DNA of 28,050 bases from JAWLFY01 sp964462125 (GTDB taxonomy: Bacteria; Planctomycetota; Planctomycetia; Pirellulales; Pirellulaceae), in the NCBI GenBank assembly GCA_964462125.1, contig CAYWXT010000047.1:1-28050 (forward strand). Reading direction: 5' to 3'. A program made the position numbers and the translations under genes. Under the pieces are notes generated by a model, which searched no databases, was not told the DNA's origin, and worked only from the letters and a program-made list of their open reading frames with translations. This document shows positions 16,690 to 25,222 of this stretch, one piece after another (positions within the stretch are counted from its first letter, which is position 1; each line of letters opens with the position of its first letter).

Positions 16690-19600
16690 GTGCTCAGATC
16701 GTGCTTCGCCGCGTGGCTCGCCTGGTCGTTGGCGTTCTGTTTATCCTCTTCGCTGCTGAGTCACTCCGCGGTCGGGCAGGAGTCCGGCGAGGAGGCTGCC
16801 TTGGCGGCCTACGCCGACGCGGCCAACTTTCAGACCAACGGAGCATTCGAACTGGCGGTCGAAGCTTGGGAGCGCTTCCTGGAGCGCTATCCGGATCATG
16901 CGATGGCCTCCAAGGCGGCCCACTACCTCGGGGTCAGTCACATGCAGCGCGAGGATCCCGACTACCTCGCCGCGGCCCGCGCCTTCGCCCAGGCACTGCA
17001 GGACAAGGAGTCGGAGCTTCGCGAGGAGAGCTTTGCCAACCGCGGTTGGTGCCTCTACGCATCGGCGGAATTGGCACCACCCGGGGAGACCGACCGGGAG
17101 GAGGGGACGCAGGGCGACCAGCGGGCTGCGAAGCGCGAGCGTCTGCGGGAGGCGATCCGCACCTTCGAGCAACTCCACGAGGAGAAGCCGGAGACGGGGT
17201 TTCTCGACCGCGCTTACTTCTATAGCGGCGAAGCGGCCTTCGCGCTGGGCGAACCCGAACAGGCGGTCGGCTTCTACGACCAGTTGCTGGCCATGCCCGC
17301 CGCCAAGGAGTCCCCGCTGCACTGTGAAACCCTCTATGGACGCGGCGTCGCGATGGAGGATCTCGATCGGCAGGAAGAGGCGCTCGACGCCTACGGGCAG
17401 TTGCTCGACCGCTGCGAGGACGATTCCCTGCTCACCGATGTCCAGCTGCGAACCGGAGACCTGCTGATCCGGCTCCAACGCCCCGGCGAAGCGATTGAGT
17501 TGTTCTCCGCGGCCGAGCAATCCGCCGAGTCTGCAGAGGATCGGGCCTATGCGATTTTTCGCGAAGCCTACGCATCGGTCCGGTCCGATCGTCCCGCGGA
17601 GGCGGCGAAGAAATACGAGCAACTGCTGGCGGAGTATCCCGACAGCCGCTACGCCTCCGAGGCGATGCTGGCGTCGGCCCAAAGTACCTATCGCAGTGGT
17701 GACCGAGAGGCCGCTGCCGTGCGTTTCGAGAAAGTGCTGGAACGGAGCGACCCCGCAGCGGCGACCGAGGCGGCCCATTGGTTGGCGCGGATTCGGCTGG
17801 ACCAAGGGAAGGTCGGCCTGGCCCGCAAGGTGGCTGAGCAACAGTTGAACGCGGGGGCGGCGGGCGAGTTCGCCTTGGCGTTGAAACTCGATCTCGCCGA
17901 GGCCCTGTCGCGCGATCCGGAAACGGTCGCCGAATCGTTGGAGCGTTTTGAACAGGCCTATCGTGACGCCCCGGACGACCCGCTCGCTCCCCGTGCCCTC
18001 TACAACGCCGCCTTCTCGGCACTGCAGACGAACGAGAACGATCGGGCGATTGAATGGGCCGATGAGTTTCTCAAGCGGTTTTCCGGTGACGAGTTGACAC
18101 CCGATGTCAAATACATCGCCGCGGAGGGACGGTTGGGGATCGGTCGTCATGAGGAGGCAGCAACGATGTATGCCGAGCTGCTCCAAGAGACCGACGGTTC
18201 CGATCGTCTCCAGCGACCGAGTTGGATCCTCCGCGCCGCGATCGCCAACAACGCCGCCGAACGCTACGACGAGACCGTTGAGTTGCTGCGGCGAGAAATG
18301 GAATCGCAAAACCTGACGCAGCCCGAGGATCGGGCGCACGCCCATTTCTTGCTCGGCCAGGCCCACCGACGGGCGGGACATCACGCCGAGGCGGCCGAGG
18401 CGTTTCAAGCCAGTGCTGAGGCGGCGGAGGATTGGTCGGCAGCGCCGCAAGCGACACTTCTCGCTGGACGCTCCCTCCTCGCTGACGGTCAGCGGGATGC
18501 GGCGGTCGCACAGTGGGAGTCGGTGCAGCAACAGTCCCCCGAGACGGGCGCCGCCGACCGGGCCCGTTACGAGCTCGCCCAACTCGCTGGACGCGAAGGC
18601 GATTTCGCCTCCGCGATCGCAACCTACGACGAGATTCTGGCCTCGGGTAACGATCCCTCCCTTCGCCCTCACGCGCTGTACGGCAAAGGCTGGTCACAGA
18701 TGCGCCAGGGCGACCATGCTGGGGCGATCGAATCGCTCGACCAGACGCTAGAGGAAGCCGCGGCGGATCATCCCATCCGCGACGACGCCTTGTTGAGCCG
18801 GGGAATCAGCCGCCGGAACGAAGGGGACGTGGCGGGGGCTCGCGAAGATTTGGAAGCGTTCTTGGAGGGACAGCCGCAGGGCGAGGCACTTGGAAACGCC
18901 CTCTATGAATTGGCGTTGGCCGAGCAACAGGCACGCTCGCCCGAGGCGGCCGCCTCGCATCTCCGCCGACTTCGGGAGCAGGTGCCGGATTATCCGGACA
19001 TGGACCAAGTCCGCTATGAGCTCGCCTGGTCCCTGCGTGAAGCTGGAGACGAACAAGGGGCCGCCGATGAATTCGCAGCCCTGGTCGAGCACCATCCGGA
19101 AAACCCGTTGGTCGCCGAAGCTGCCTACTTTCTCGGCCAGAGACTCTATGCGGAACAGGCATGGGAGGAAGCCGCGGCTCGTTTCGAAACCGCGGCAGCG
19201 AGCGGCGAGGATCCCGAACTGACCGAAAAGTCCCTCTATCGGCTCGGTTGGGCGCGGTTCAAACTCGGCGAGTTCGAAACCTCCGAGGAGGTGTTTCGCC
19301 GCCAAGCGGAGCAGTTTCCGGATGGTGATCTGCACCTCGATGCCTGGATGATGATCGGGGAATCCGAATTCAAGCGGGAGCGATTCGCCGCAGCACTCGA
19401 CGCCTACCGCGAGTGCCGTGACCTGCTTCGTGACGCCGGCGACTCCGCCGAGACCCTCCGCGATGATGCGGAACGCCGCGTCCGTGAGCTGATTCTGTTG
19501 CACGGCGGTCAATGTGCCTCTCAGCTCGATGAGTTTGAACAAGCGATCCAATGGTATGACGAACTGCGGAAACGATTTCCCGCCACCGCTTATCTGCCTC

Positions 19601-20022
19601 AAGTCTTCTACGAAACCGGTTACGCCTATCAACAGCTCGGCGACGATGAACGGGCCCTGCAGTTCTATGGCGAGGTTGCCAATAACTATCGGACGGAAAT
19701 CGCCGCCCGGGCACGGTTCATGATGGGAGAGATCCGATTCGGGAACGAACGCTACGACGAAGCGATCCCCGAGTTCCAGCGCGTCATGTTCGGATTTGGA
19801 GCCGAGCAGGCGAGCGGGGAGATCAAGAACTGGCAAGCCAAGAGCGGCTTTGAGGCAGGGCGTTGCGCGGAGGCCCTGATGCAGAATGCCAAATCCGATG
19901 CGGCGAAACGAAGATCCCACGAATTGGTTCAGACGTTCTATCAGTACGTCGTCGATAAACATCCCCAGCATGAATTGGCTGGGGAAGCTCGCGAGCGAAT
20001 CGAGGGATTGGATAAGCCGTGA
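16690..20022 (+). CDS. Large secreted TPR-repeat protein (YbgF/BamD-like repeats)
   Basis: An 1110-residue protein. Residues 1-29 form a signal peptide (MLRSC, hydrophobic core, cleavage near SAVG-Q), so it is exported to the periplasm. The rest is an almost continuous run of tetratricopeptide repeats of the Tol-Pal YbgF/TPR_6 type, with recurring motifs such as FLERYPDHAMASKAAHYLG (63-81), AEYPDSRYASEAMLA and RKRFPATAYLPQVFYETGY. No catalytic motif is seen. In E. coli, YbgF is encoded with the Tol-Pal system, so its neighbour ExbB/ExbD suggests an analogous periplasmic coordinator (inference). The start is GTG at 16690 with GGAGTGAA 5 nt upstream. The gap to exbB is 64 bp. Confidence 0.9.
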   Translation: MLRSCFAAWLAWSLAFCLSSSLLSHSAVGQESGEEAALAAYADAANFQTNGAFELAVEAWERFLERYPDHAMASKAAHYLGVSHMQREDPDYLAAARAFAQALQDKESELREESFANRGWCLYASAELAPPGETDREEGTQGDQRAAKRERLREAIRTFEQLHEEKPETGFLDRAYFYSGEAAFALGEPEQAVGFYDQLLAMPAAKESPLHCETLYGRGVAMEDLDRQEEALDAYGQLLDRCEDDSLLTDVQLRTGDLLIRLQRPGEAIELFSAAEQSAESAEDRAYAIFREAYASVRSDRPAEAAKKYEQLLAEYPDSRYASEAMLASAQSTYRSGDREAAAVRFEKVLERSDPAAATEAAHWLARIRLDQGKVGLARKVAEQQLNAGAAGEFALALKLDLAEALSRDPETVAESLERFEQAYRDAPDDPLAPRALYNAAFSALQTNENDRAIEWADEFLKRFSGDELTPDVKYIAAEGRLGIGRHEEAATMYAELLQETDGSDRLQRPSWILRAAIANNAAERYDETVELLRREMESQNLTQPEDRAHAHFLLGQAHRRAGHHAEAAEAFQASAEAAEDWSAAPQATLLAGRSLLADGQRDAAVAQWESVQQQSPETGAADRARYELAQLAGREGDFASAIATYDEILASGNDPSLRPHALYGKGWSQMRQGDHAGAIESLDQTLEEAAADHPIRDDALLSRGISRRNEGDVAGAREDLEAFLEGQPQGEALGNALYELALAEQQARSPEAAASHLRRLREQVPDYPDMDQVRYELAWSLREAGDEQGAADEFAALVEHHPENPLVAEAAYFLGQRLYAEQAWEEAAARFETAAASGEDPELTEKSLYRLGWARFKLGEFETSEEVFRRQAEQFPDGDLHLDAWMMIGESEFKRERFAAALDAYRECRDLLRDAGDSAETLRDDAERRVRELILLHGGQCASQLDEFEQAIQWYDELRKRFPATAYLPQVFYETGYAYQQLGDDERALQFYGEVANNYRTEIAARARFMMGEIRFGNERYDEAIPEFQRVMFGFGAEQASGEIKNWQAKSGFEAGRCAEALMQNAKSDAAKRRSHELVQTFYQYVVDKHPQHELAGEARERIEGLDKP

Positions 20023-20086
20023 CCGAGTCAGAGTCTCTCCGGAAGTTCCCTTCCCCCATCATTCCCCCACCAATGAACCATTGAAA

Positions 20087-21073
20087 ATGAGCATCAAGTC
20101 CGGTGCATCGTTGGTGCTCGTTGCCTGCGCCATGCTGGCCGTGACAACCGTTGCTCCCGGCGAAGCGCGTGCGCAGCGGCCCGAAAGCAGCGACAGGGAG
20201 TCCACCAGCGAGACGTCGATCGTCGGCGCCGACGAATTGCGCGCGTTGGCGGAGGATTCGCAAGGCGGCGCCGGCGACGTTGAGGAGCCCGAGCCCTCGG
20301 GTGTCGATATGCTTTCGTTGATCGCTCGCGGCGGCGGGTTCATGATCCCGATCGGGCTGATGAGCTTCTTCGTCGTCGCCTTGTCGATCGAGCGGTTGTT
20401 CAGCTTGAGAACCGGCAAGGTTTTCCCGCGAAAGCTGGAACGACGGCTCCGCGAAATGGCTCGCTCCCCCGATCGGTTCGGCCCGAGCGAGGCTTACCAC
20501 GCTTGTCGCTCGCGGAAGTCACCCGCCGGACGGGTGATCGCCTCGATGCTGCTTCGGACTGGCCAACCGCTCGGCGATATCGAACGGACGGCGAGCGAGG
20601 CGGCGCAGCGCGAAGCTGACGCTTTGATCGGCCCGGTCCGCTGGCTCAATCTCGCCGCCGCTGCCACGCCCCTGATGGGACTGCTCGGCACGGTGTGGGG
20701 AATGATCATGGCGTTTCATGAGTCGACGACCCTGACGGCCGGTCGCAGCCGCAGCGAACAACTGTCCGAAGGGATCTACACCGCCCTGGTCACCACGCTC
20801 GCCGGCTTGGCTGTCGCCATCCCCGCGGCCATCCTCGCCCAATACTTGGAGAACCGAGTCTCCAAGCACTTTCGCCGGATCGAGCTGATGGCCTTCGACG
20901 TCGCCCCCGGTTTGGCCCGGTTCGCCGGAAAGGTGCGACTCGATCCCGACGGCTCGCTGAAACGGATCGGCGGCTCGCCGCGGTCGGGAACAGAGCAGAA
21001 CCAGTCGGAGCAGCGACGCACTGGACAGAAGACGGAGTCGAAGGAGAAACGCGGCCCGGCAAAAGCGACCTGA
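20087..21073 (+). CDS. exbB: ExbB/TolQ/MotA-family proton channel protein with signal peptide
   Basis: A 328-residue inner-membrane protein of the MotA/TolQ/ExbB family, the five-fold scaffold of a proton-driven motor. Residues 1-29 look like a signal peptide (SASL-type core, APGEARAQ) followed by an acidic, disordered stretch. Three membrane helices follow at about 80-102, 186-212 and 230-256. The family signature TPLMGLLGTVWGMIMAF is at 194-210 and the third helix contains TALVTTLAGLAVAIPAA. The C-terminal ~45 residues are Lys/Arg/Glu-rich and likely cytoplasmic. The ATG at 20087 was chosen because it starts the signal peptide; the longer frame overlaps the TPR gene. exbD starts 3 bp after the stop codon, indicating one transcript. 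Confidence 0.93.
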   Translation: MSIKSGASLVLVACAMLAVTTVAPGEARAQRPESSDRESTSETSIVGADELRALAEDSQGGAGDVEEPEPSGVDMLSLIARGGGFMIPIGLMSFFVVALSIERLFSLRTGKVFPRKLERRLREMARSPDRFGPSEAYHACRSRKSPAGRVIASMLLRTGQPLGDIERTASEAAQREADALIGPVRWLNLAAAATPLMGLLGTVWGMIMAFHESTTLTAGRSRSEQLSEGIYTALVTTLAGLAVAIPAAILAQYLENRVSKHFRRIELMAFDVAPGLARFAGKVRLDPDGSLKRIGGSPRSGTEQNQSEQRRTGQKTESKEKRGPAKAT

Positions 21074-21076
21074 CCC

Positions 21077-21502
21077 ATGGCGATCGAGATCAAACGTTCC
21101 ACCGTCGCCGGCACCCTCAGCCTGACCCCGTTGATCGACGTGGTTTTTCTGCTGCTGATCTTCTTCCTCGTCACCAGCGAGTTCGAGGACGAGGAGCGGC
21201 GTTTGGACATCATCCTGCCCAACGCCACCAGCGCCGCGCCGATGGCGGGCAAACCGCGCGAAGTCGTCGTCGACATCGATGCCGAAGGGACAACCTACCT
21301 GCGCGGCGACCGCACCACCGTCGATGAGTTGGCTGCTGTGTTGGCGCGTGTCGTGGAACGCAATCCCGCGAACCAGTCGGTCGTGATCCGGGCCGACCGC
21401 GACACCCCTTTCCAGCCCGTTGTCAGTGTGATGGATGTCTGTAACCGAGCCGGCATCAGCGATTACACCGTGACCACAAGGGACGGACCGACGAACCAAT
21501 AA
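21077..21502 (+). CDS. exbD: ExbD/TolR-family biopolymer transport protein
   Basis: A 141-residue protein with a short cytosolic N-terminus, one membrane helix (about 18-37) and a periplasmic domain. The helix carries the essential proton-carrying aspartate D21 in LTPLIDVVFLLLIFFLV. The periplasmic part ends VVIRADRDTPFQPVVSVMDVCNRAG, the usual ExbD/TolR fold. With ExbB it should form the proton-motive-force-driven stator. The gene starts 3 bp after exbB and is followed within 2-56 bp by the TonB-like gene. Confidence 0.95.
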   Translation: MAIEIKRSTVAGTLSLTPLIDVVFLLLIFFLVTSEFEDEERRLDIILPNATSAAPMAGKPREVVVDIDAEGTTYLRGDRTTVDELAAVLARVVERNPANQSVVIRADRDTPFQPVVSVMDVCNRAGISDYTVTTRDGPTNQ

Positions 21503-21558
21503 CGATGCCAGCGATACCTGAACGAAGCGAGCACGCGACCGACCATCGCGAGGAAACG

Positions 21559-24267
21559 ATGTGGCCGCTGAACGTCTCCCTCGTCGTTCTCTCCGGCGTC
21601 GTGCTCTATCTCGTTTTTTCCAAACTTCGTTTCGACGACCCGCGGCTGATCTACAGTGGACGGTTCTACGTGGTCGCGGTTCCCGCCGCAGCGCTCACCC
21701 TTGCTGCGCTGCTCCGTGGCTTTGCCAGTCACTACGTTCAGAAATCGGCGCAGTTGGGCTTTCTGCTCAGCGTGACCGTGCATCTGTTGTTGTTGGTCAT
21801 CGCGTTCCAGTGGGTGATCTTTCGCCACTACCATCCCGAGTTCGCGTCCGAAGTACGGCCGGATCGGGCACCCGTTCGTCACACCGTCCCGGAATATCTG
21901 TTCGAGAAACCTCGCGAGCCGGATCGTCGGCCCGATTGGTCCCGTCCCGCTGAGGCTGAAGCGCCCACGCGATCGCTTTCCCAACCGCCTCCGCAGCGCG
22001 AGCCGTCTCCCACGTCGCGTCCAGATCGGTCGGCACCCGACGTCGAACCTCCGGCCCCGACACCTCCCGAGCCTGAATCAACACCGATCGAGCGGGTGGC
22101 TGCGGCGTCGTCGTTGCCGAACCCCTCCGATGCTCAAGCAAGACTCCGCCCGCGTCAAACCCCGTCGATGCAGGCGACGCCGCCGGCAATCGACCGGCCG
22201 GAGGCCCCTGCGTTGTCCTCGTCAAGCCAACATCGCGCAGAACCACCGCCGGAACGGGAGACGCCCGTCGAACGCCGGACAACCGCGCCGGCGGCCGAAC
22301 GACCACTCGCAACCGCTCCCGAGATGGTGAACACCGCCCCCGCTGAGCAACCGCTCACCCGCTCAGCGCCGCCGGAGCCTTCGATCCCGCAACCGGATGC
22401 GCTGCCGTCGATTCGGGAACCCGAGCGCAGACGCTCACCGACTCGACGTTCGGTCGCGCGGGCGCCGGAGCTGATCGGCACGCCCCCGGAACGCCCAACG
22501 GTGGCCGTTGCCCGCGAACAACCGGAGGCGGAACGGCTCCTCGACCCGCATGATCTGCCTGCTGCCCGCCGAACACGCTCTGCCGGGGCGACCGTCGGGA
22601 ACGCGTCGATGGCGGACACGGCGCCAGCGGAACCGACGATCGAAGCGGGGGCGGAACGGCTCGAACGTGCGTCCACGACCGATCCTGGCGAGAGACAGCT
22701 TCCCGAGGTGGTCTCCTCCCCCGGTGATCAGCCAGCGACTTCCGGCTCGCGGTCGGCGGCGCGAACACGCTTTTCCCCGCTGGGAGTCCCCAGCCCGGCG
22801 GACGTGGTGGCCGCTGCGGTCCCAAGCCGCGAAACGTCTGACGAGGAAACATCGGACGAGGAAACATCGGACGAGGAAACATCGTTCGCGGAGCTGAGTG
22901 ACCTGGTGCCCCTGGAGTCGGTTCGCCGGCACTCGCCCGGTGCGGGCGGATCGTCCGCAGCACCCGCAGATGTTGGTGACCCGACCGAGATGGCCCTTCC
23001 CGAAGAGACGAGCTTGCCGGATCGCCGAACGGCATCCGAATCGTCGGCGGAGCAGCCTCGGGTCGCCGCCTCCGATCGCAGCGGCACGCGGCGGGCAAAG
23101 CGGAGGCTCGATCGGCCACGGATATTGGCCGACTCCGAAGTTACCCCCGCAAAGCCATTTGAGCAGCGCGTTCAGCGGACCCAAAAGGGGGCATCGCCGA
23201 CCTCGTCGGGGACCGTTGGGCCGGCCACGGAGGAGGCGATCGAACGCGGCTTGACTTACCTCGCCCAGCGCCAAAACGAGGACGGCAGTTGGTCACTGGA
23301 GGGTCATGGTGAGTCTGTCGTGTTGCGAAGCGACACCGCCGCCACCGGATTGTGTCTGCTGGCGTTCCAAGGCGCCGGCTATACCCATCGACAACATCAG
23401 TACGCCGCCACCGTCGCTCGCGGACTGCAGTTTCTGCTCGATCGCCAGCGGACCAATGGTGATCTGTTCGTCCCCGCCGATGCGGTCAGCAATCGAAACG
23501 TCGCCCTCTACAGCCACGGAATCGCAGCCTTGGCGATGTGTGAAGCGTACGGCATGACCCAAGACCCGGATTTAAAGGGACCGGCGCAAATGTCGATCGA
23601 CTATATCGACGCCACCCAGCACCGCCAGCTCGGTGGTTGGCGGTACACACCCCAGGTCAGCGCCGACACCAGCGTCAGCGGCTGGATGATGATGGCGCTC
23701 AAGAGCGGCGAACTCGCCGGCTTGGAGGTCGATGCGGAAGTGTATGATGGAATCGACCGCTGGCTCGAACAGGCCAAGGCCGGGGAAGGGCGGGGCGATC
23801 GTTATCGCTACAATCCGTTCGCGCCCGATACAGAGGCGCAGCGCCACGGACGCGATCCGACGCCTACCATGACCGCCGTCGGGATGCTGATGCGGATGTA
23901 TGCCGGTTGGACGCCGGATCATCCCGCGATCCGTTCCGCCGCCGACTATCTACTCCAGTATCCACCACGCAACGGCACCGCCGCGTCTCCACAACGCGAT
24001 ACGTATTACTGGTACTATGCGACCCAGGTCATGTTTCAGATGGGGGGCGATGATTGGGAAGCATGGAACCGCGAGCTGACCCCTGTCTTGCTCGAGACCC
24101 AAATTGACGAGGGGGAGGAATCTGGAAGCTGGGATCCCGCCCGTCCAGTCCCGGACCGCTGGAGCCCCCACGCCGGTCGTCTCTACGTGACCACGATGAA
24201 TTTGTTGAACCTGGAAGTCACCTACCGACACCTGCCGATCTACGTCGAGGGCTGGGAGAGTAACTGA
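21559..24267 (+). CDS. TonB/TolA-like membrane protein with C-terminal squalene-cyclase-like repeats
   Basis: A 902-residue protein, or 920 if the ATG at 21505 is used. The ATG at 21559 has GAGGA 5 nt upstream, which decided the choice. There are three N-terminal helices, about 6-21, 35-53 and 64-88. The third reads LLSVTVHLLLLVIAF with S71-x3-H75, the motif that in E. coli TonB (LLSVCIH) and TolA couples to ExbB/TolQ. A long Pro/Arg/Glu/Ser-rich spacer (about 95-555) resembles the TonB periplasmic linker. The C-terminal part (about 556-902) has squalene-hopene-cyclase/prenyltransferase-type alpha/alpha repeats, e.g. AIERGLTYLAQRQNEDGSW and RGLQFLLDRQ. The catalytic DXDD of cyclases is not visible, so it is probably a binding domain. 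It is the last gene of the Exb cluster. Confidence 0.85.
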   Translation: MWPLNVSLVVLSGVVLYLVFSKLRFDDPRLIYSGRFYVVAVPAAALTLAALLRGFASHYVQKSAQLGFLLSVTVHLLLLVIAFQWVIFRHYHPEFASEVRPDRAPVRHTVPEYLFEKPREPDRRPDWSRPAEAEAPTRSLSQPPPQREPSPTSRPDRSAPDVEPPAPTPPEPESTPIERVAAASSLPNPSDAQARLRPRQTPSMQATPPAIDRPEAPALSSSSQHRAEPPPERETPVERRTTAPAAERPLATAPEMVNTAPAEQPLTRSAPPEPSIPQPDALPSIREPERRRSPTRRSVARAPELIGTPPERPTVAVAREQPEAERLLDPHDLPAARRTRSAGATVGNASMADTAPAEPTIEAGAERLERASTTDPGERQLPEVVSSPGDQPATSGSRSAARTRFSPLGVPSPADVVAAAVPSRETSDEETSDEETSDEETSFAELSDLVPLESVRRHSPGAGGSSAAPADVGDPTEMALPEETSLPDRRTASESSAEQPRVAASDRSGTRRAKRRLDRPRILADSEVTPAKPFEQRVQRTQKGASPTSSGTVGPATEEAIERGLTYLAQRQNEDGSWSLEGHGESVVLRSDTAATGLCLLAFQGAGYTHRQHQYAATVARGLQFLLDRQRTNGDLFVPADAVSNRNVALYSHGIAALAMCEAYGMTQDPDLKGPAQMSIDYIDATQHRQLGGWRYTPQVSADTSVSGWMMMALKSGELAGLEVDAEVYDGIDRWLEQAKAGEGRGDRYRYNPFAPDTEAQRHGRDPTPTMTAVGMLMRMYAGWTPDHPAIRSAADYLLQYPPRNGTAASPQRDTYYWYYATQVMFQMGGDDWEAWNRELTPVLLETQIDEGEESGSWDPARPVPDRWSPHAGRLYVTTMNLLNLEVTYRHLPIYVEGWESN
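22840..22884 (+). repeat. 15-bp tandem repeat (three exact copies) in the TonB-like gene
   Basis: GACGAGGAAACATCG occurs three times in a row without mismatch (22840-22854, 22855-22869, 22870-22884), encoding DEETS three times within the spacer. The exact identity at DNA level, in a GC-rich gene, points to recent expansion by slippage. Confidence 0.9.
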
Positions 24268-24355
24268 TCGGGTGCCGCCTCAGCAGCGATCGGAAAACGA
24301 ACGCATCGACCGGATGGTTGCGGGCGAACAATGAAGGGCATTCCAAGGCAGTATC

Positions 24356-25147
24356 ATGACTGACTTCACCGCGTTCTGTCGGCGAATCGAACAACTGTTG
24401 CGCGACAACTTTCCCGACCGGGAGTTCACACTCGACGCGGATGCGGGCACGATCACGTCCGACTCGTTGCGGTTCGGCATGGCCAATCTGTTCGCGGAGT
24501 TTCGCGAGAGTTCCGCTTCGGAAGATGAGTTTGATCAGGCCGTTGTTGAGAACCTTCGCAAGGCGATCGAGATGACCGCCTCGACCGAAACGTTGATGCC
24601 AGAGCGCTGGGAAGACGCCAAGGACCGACTTCGACCGCAGTTGTCGTTCGCCGGCATCCATGAACTGGAAGACGCTGTGTTCTTTCCGTTTTCAGACGAC
24701 GTTCGTTCCGCGATCGTCGTCGATGCGCCCAACGGCTACGCCTACGTCAAACGTCCCGACGCCGAACGCTGGGGAAAATCGACCATTGAACTCCTGGAGG
24801 TCGCGAGGAAAAACCTCTGGGACGCATCCGTGGGCATGCAGGTCAGTTTCGTTCCTGAACCGGTCAAGTTGTTGATTCTGCAAAGTAGTGACGGTTATGA
24901 CGCGGCGAGGATTTTGCTTCCCGGGATGCGGAAAATGCTGCTGGAGAAAGTCGCCGAGAGTCGTGATGGCGAAGTTTTCGCTGGCATTCCGAATCGTGAC
25001 TTCCTGATCGCTTGGCCGGTGGACGCGCCGGCCAAAATCGATGCGAGAATTCGAAACCAGATCGCGGCGGACGCGACCAAACAACACCACCCGCTGACGG
25101 GAACTCCCCTCCGCATCACGCTCGATAAAATCGAGCCGCTGGAATGA
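24356..25147 (+). CDS. DUF1444-like protein
   Basis: A 263-residue soluble protein without signal peptide. The C-terminal part resembles DUF1444 (YtpQ of Bacillus): SSDGYDAARILLPGMRKML, then EVFAGIPNRDFLIAWPVDA, where the P-x-R-D-x-L-I motif is typical. The N-terminal ~60 residues (DFTAFCRRIEQLLRDNFPDREF, then SLRFGMANLFAEF) also fit that family's opening. The function is unknown. It follows the TonB-like gene by 88 bp on the same strand and could belong to the same transcript. The ATG at 24356 has no strong ribosome binding site; AAGG lies about 9 nt upstream. Confidence 0.7.
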   Translation: MTDFTAFCRRIEQLLRDNFPDREFTLDADAGTITSDSLRFGMANLFAEFRESSASEDEFDQAVVENLRKAIEMTASTETLMPERWEDAKDRLRPQLSFAGIHELEDAVFFPFSDDVRSAIVVDAPNGYAYVKRPDAERWGKSTIELLEVARKNLWDASVGMQVSFVPEPVKLLILQSSDGYDAARILLPGMRKMLLEKVAESRDGEVFAGIPNRDFLIAWPVDAPAKIDARIRNQIAADATKQHHPLTGTPLRITLDKIEPLE

Positions 25148-25222
25148 TCATCGCCATGGATACCAGCATCATCGACCGCGTCGTCGGTCGTGTGGTTGAC
25201 ATCGTGATCGGGCTCGGAGGGC

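Noticed and set aside
16741..18672. Long minus-strand open frames inside the TPR gene (also 18748-19971)
   Set aside because: Antisense shadows of a GC-rich repeated coding gene; the plus-strand translation has clear TPR motifs and a signal peptide.
25173..25190. Inverted repeat CGACCG/CGGTCG between convergent genes as a terminator
   Set aside because: No T-run follows on either strand and the stem is only six pairs with a six-base loop.
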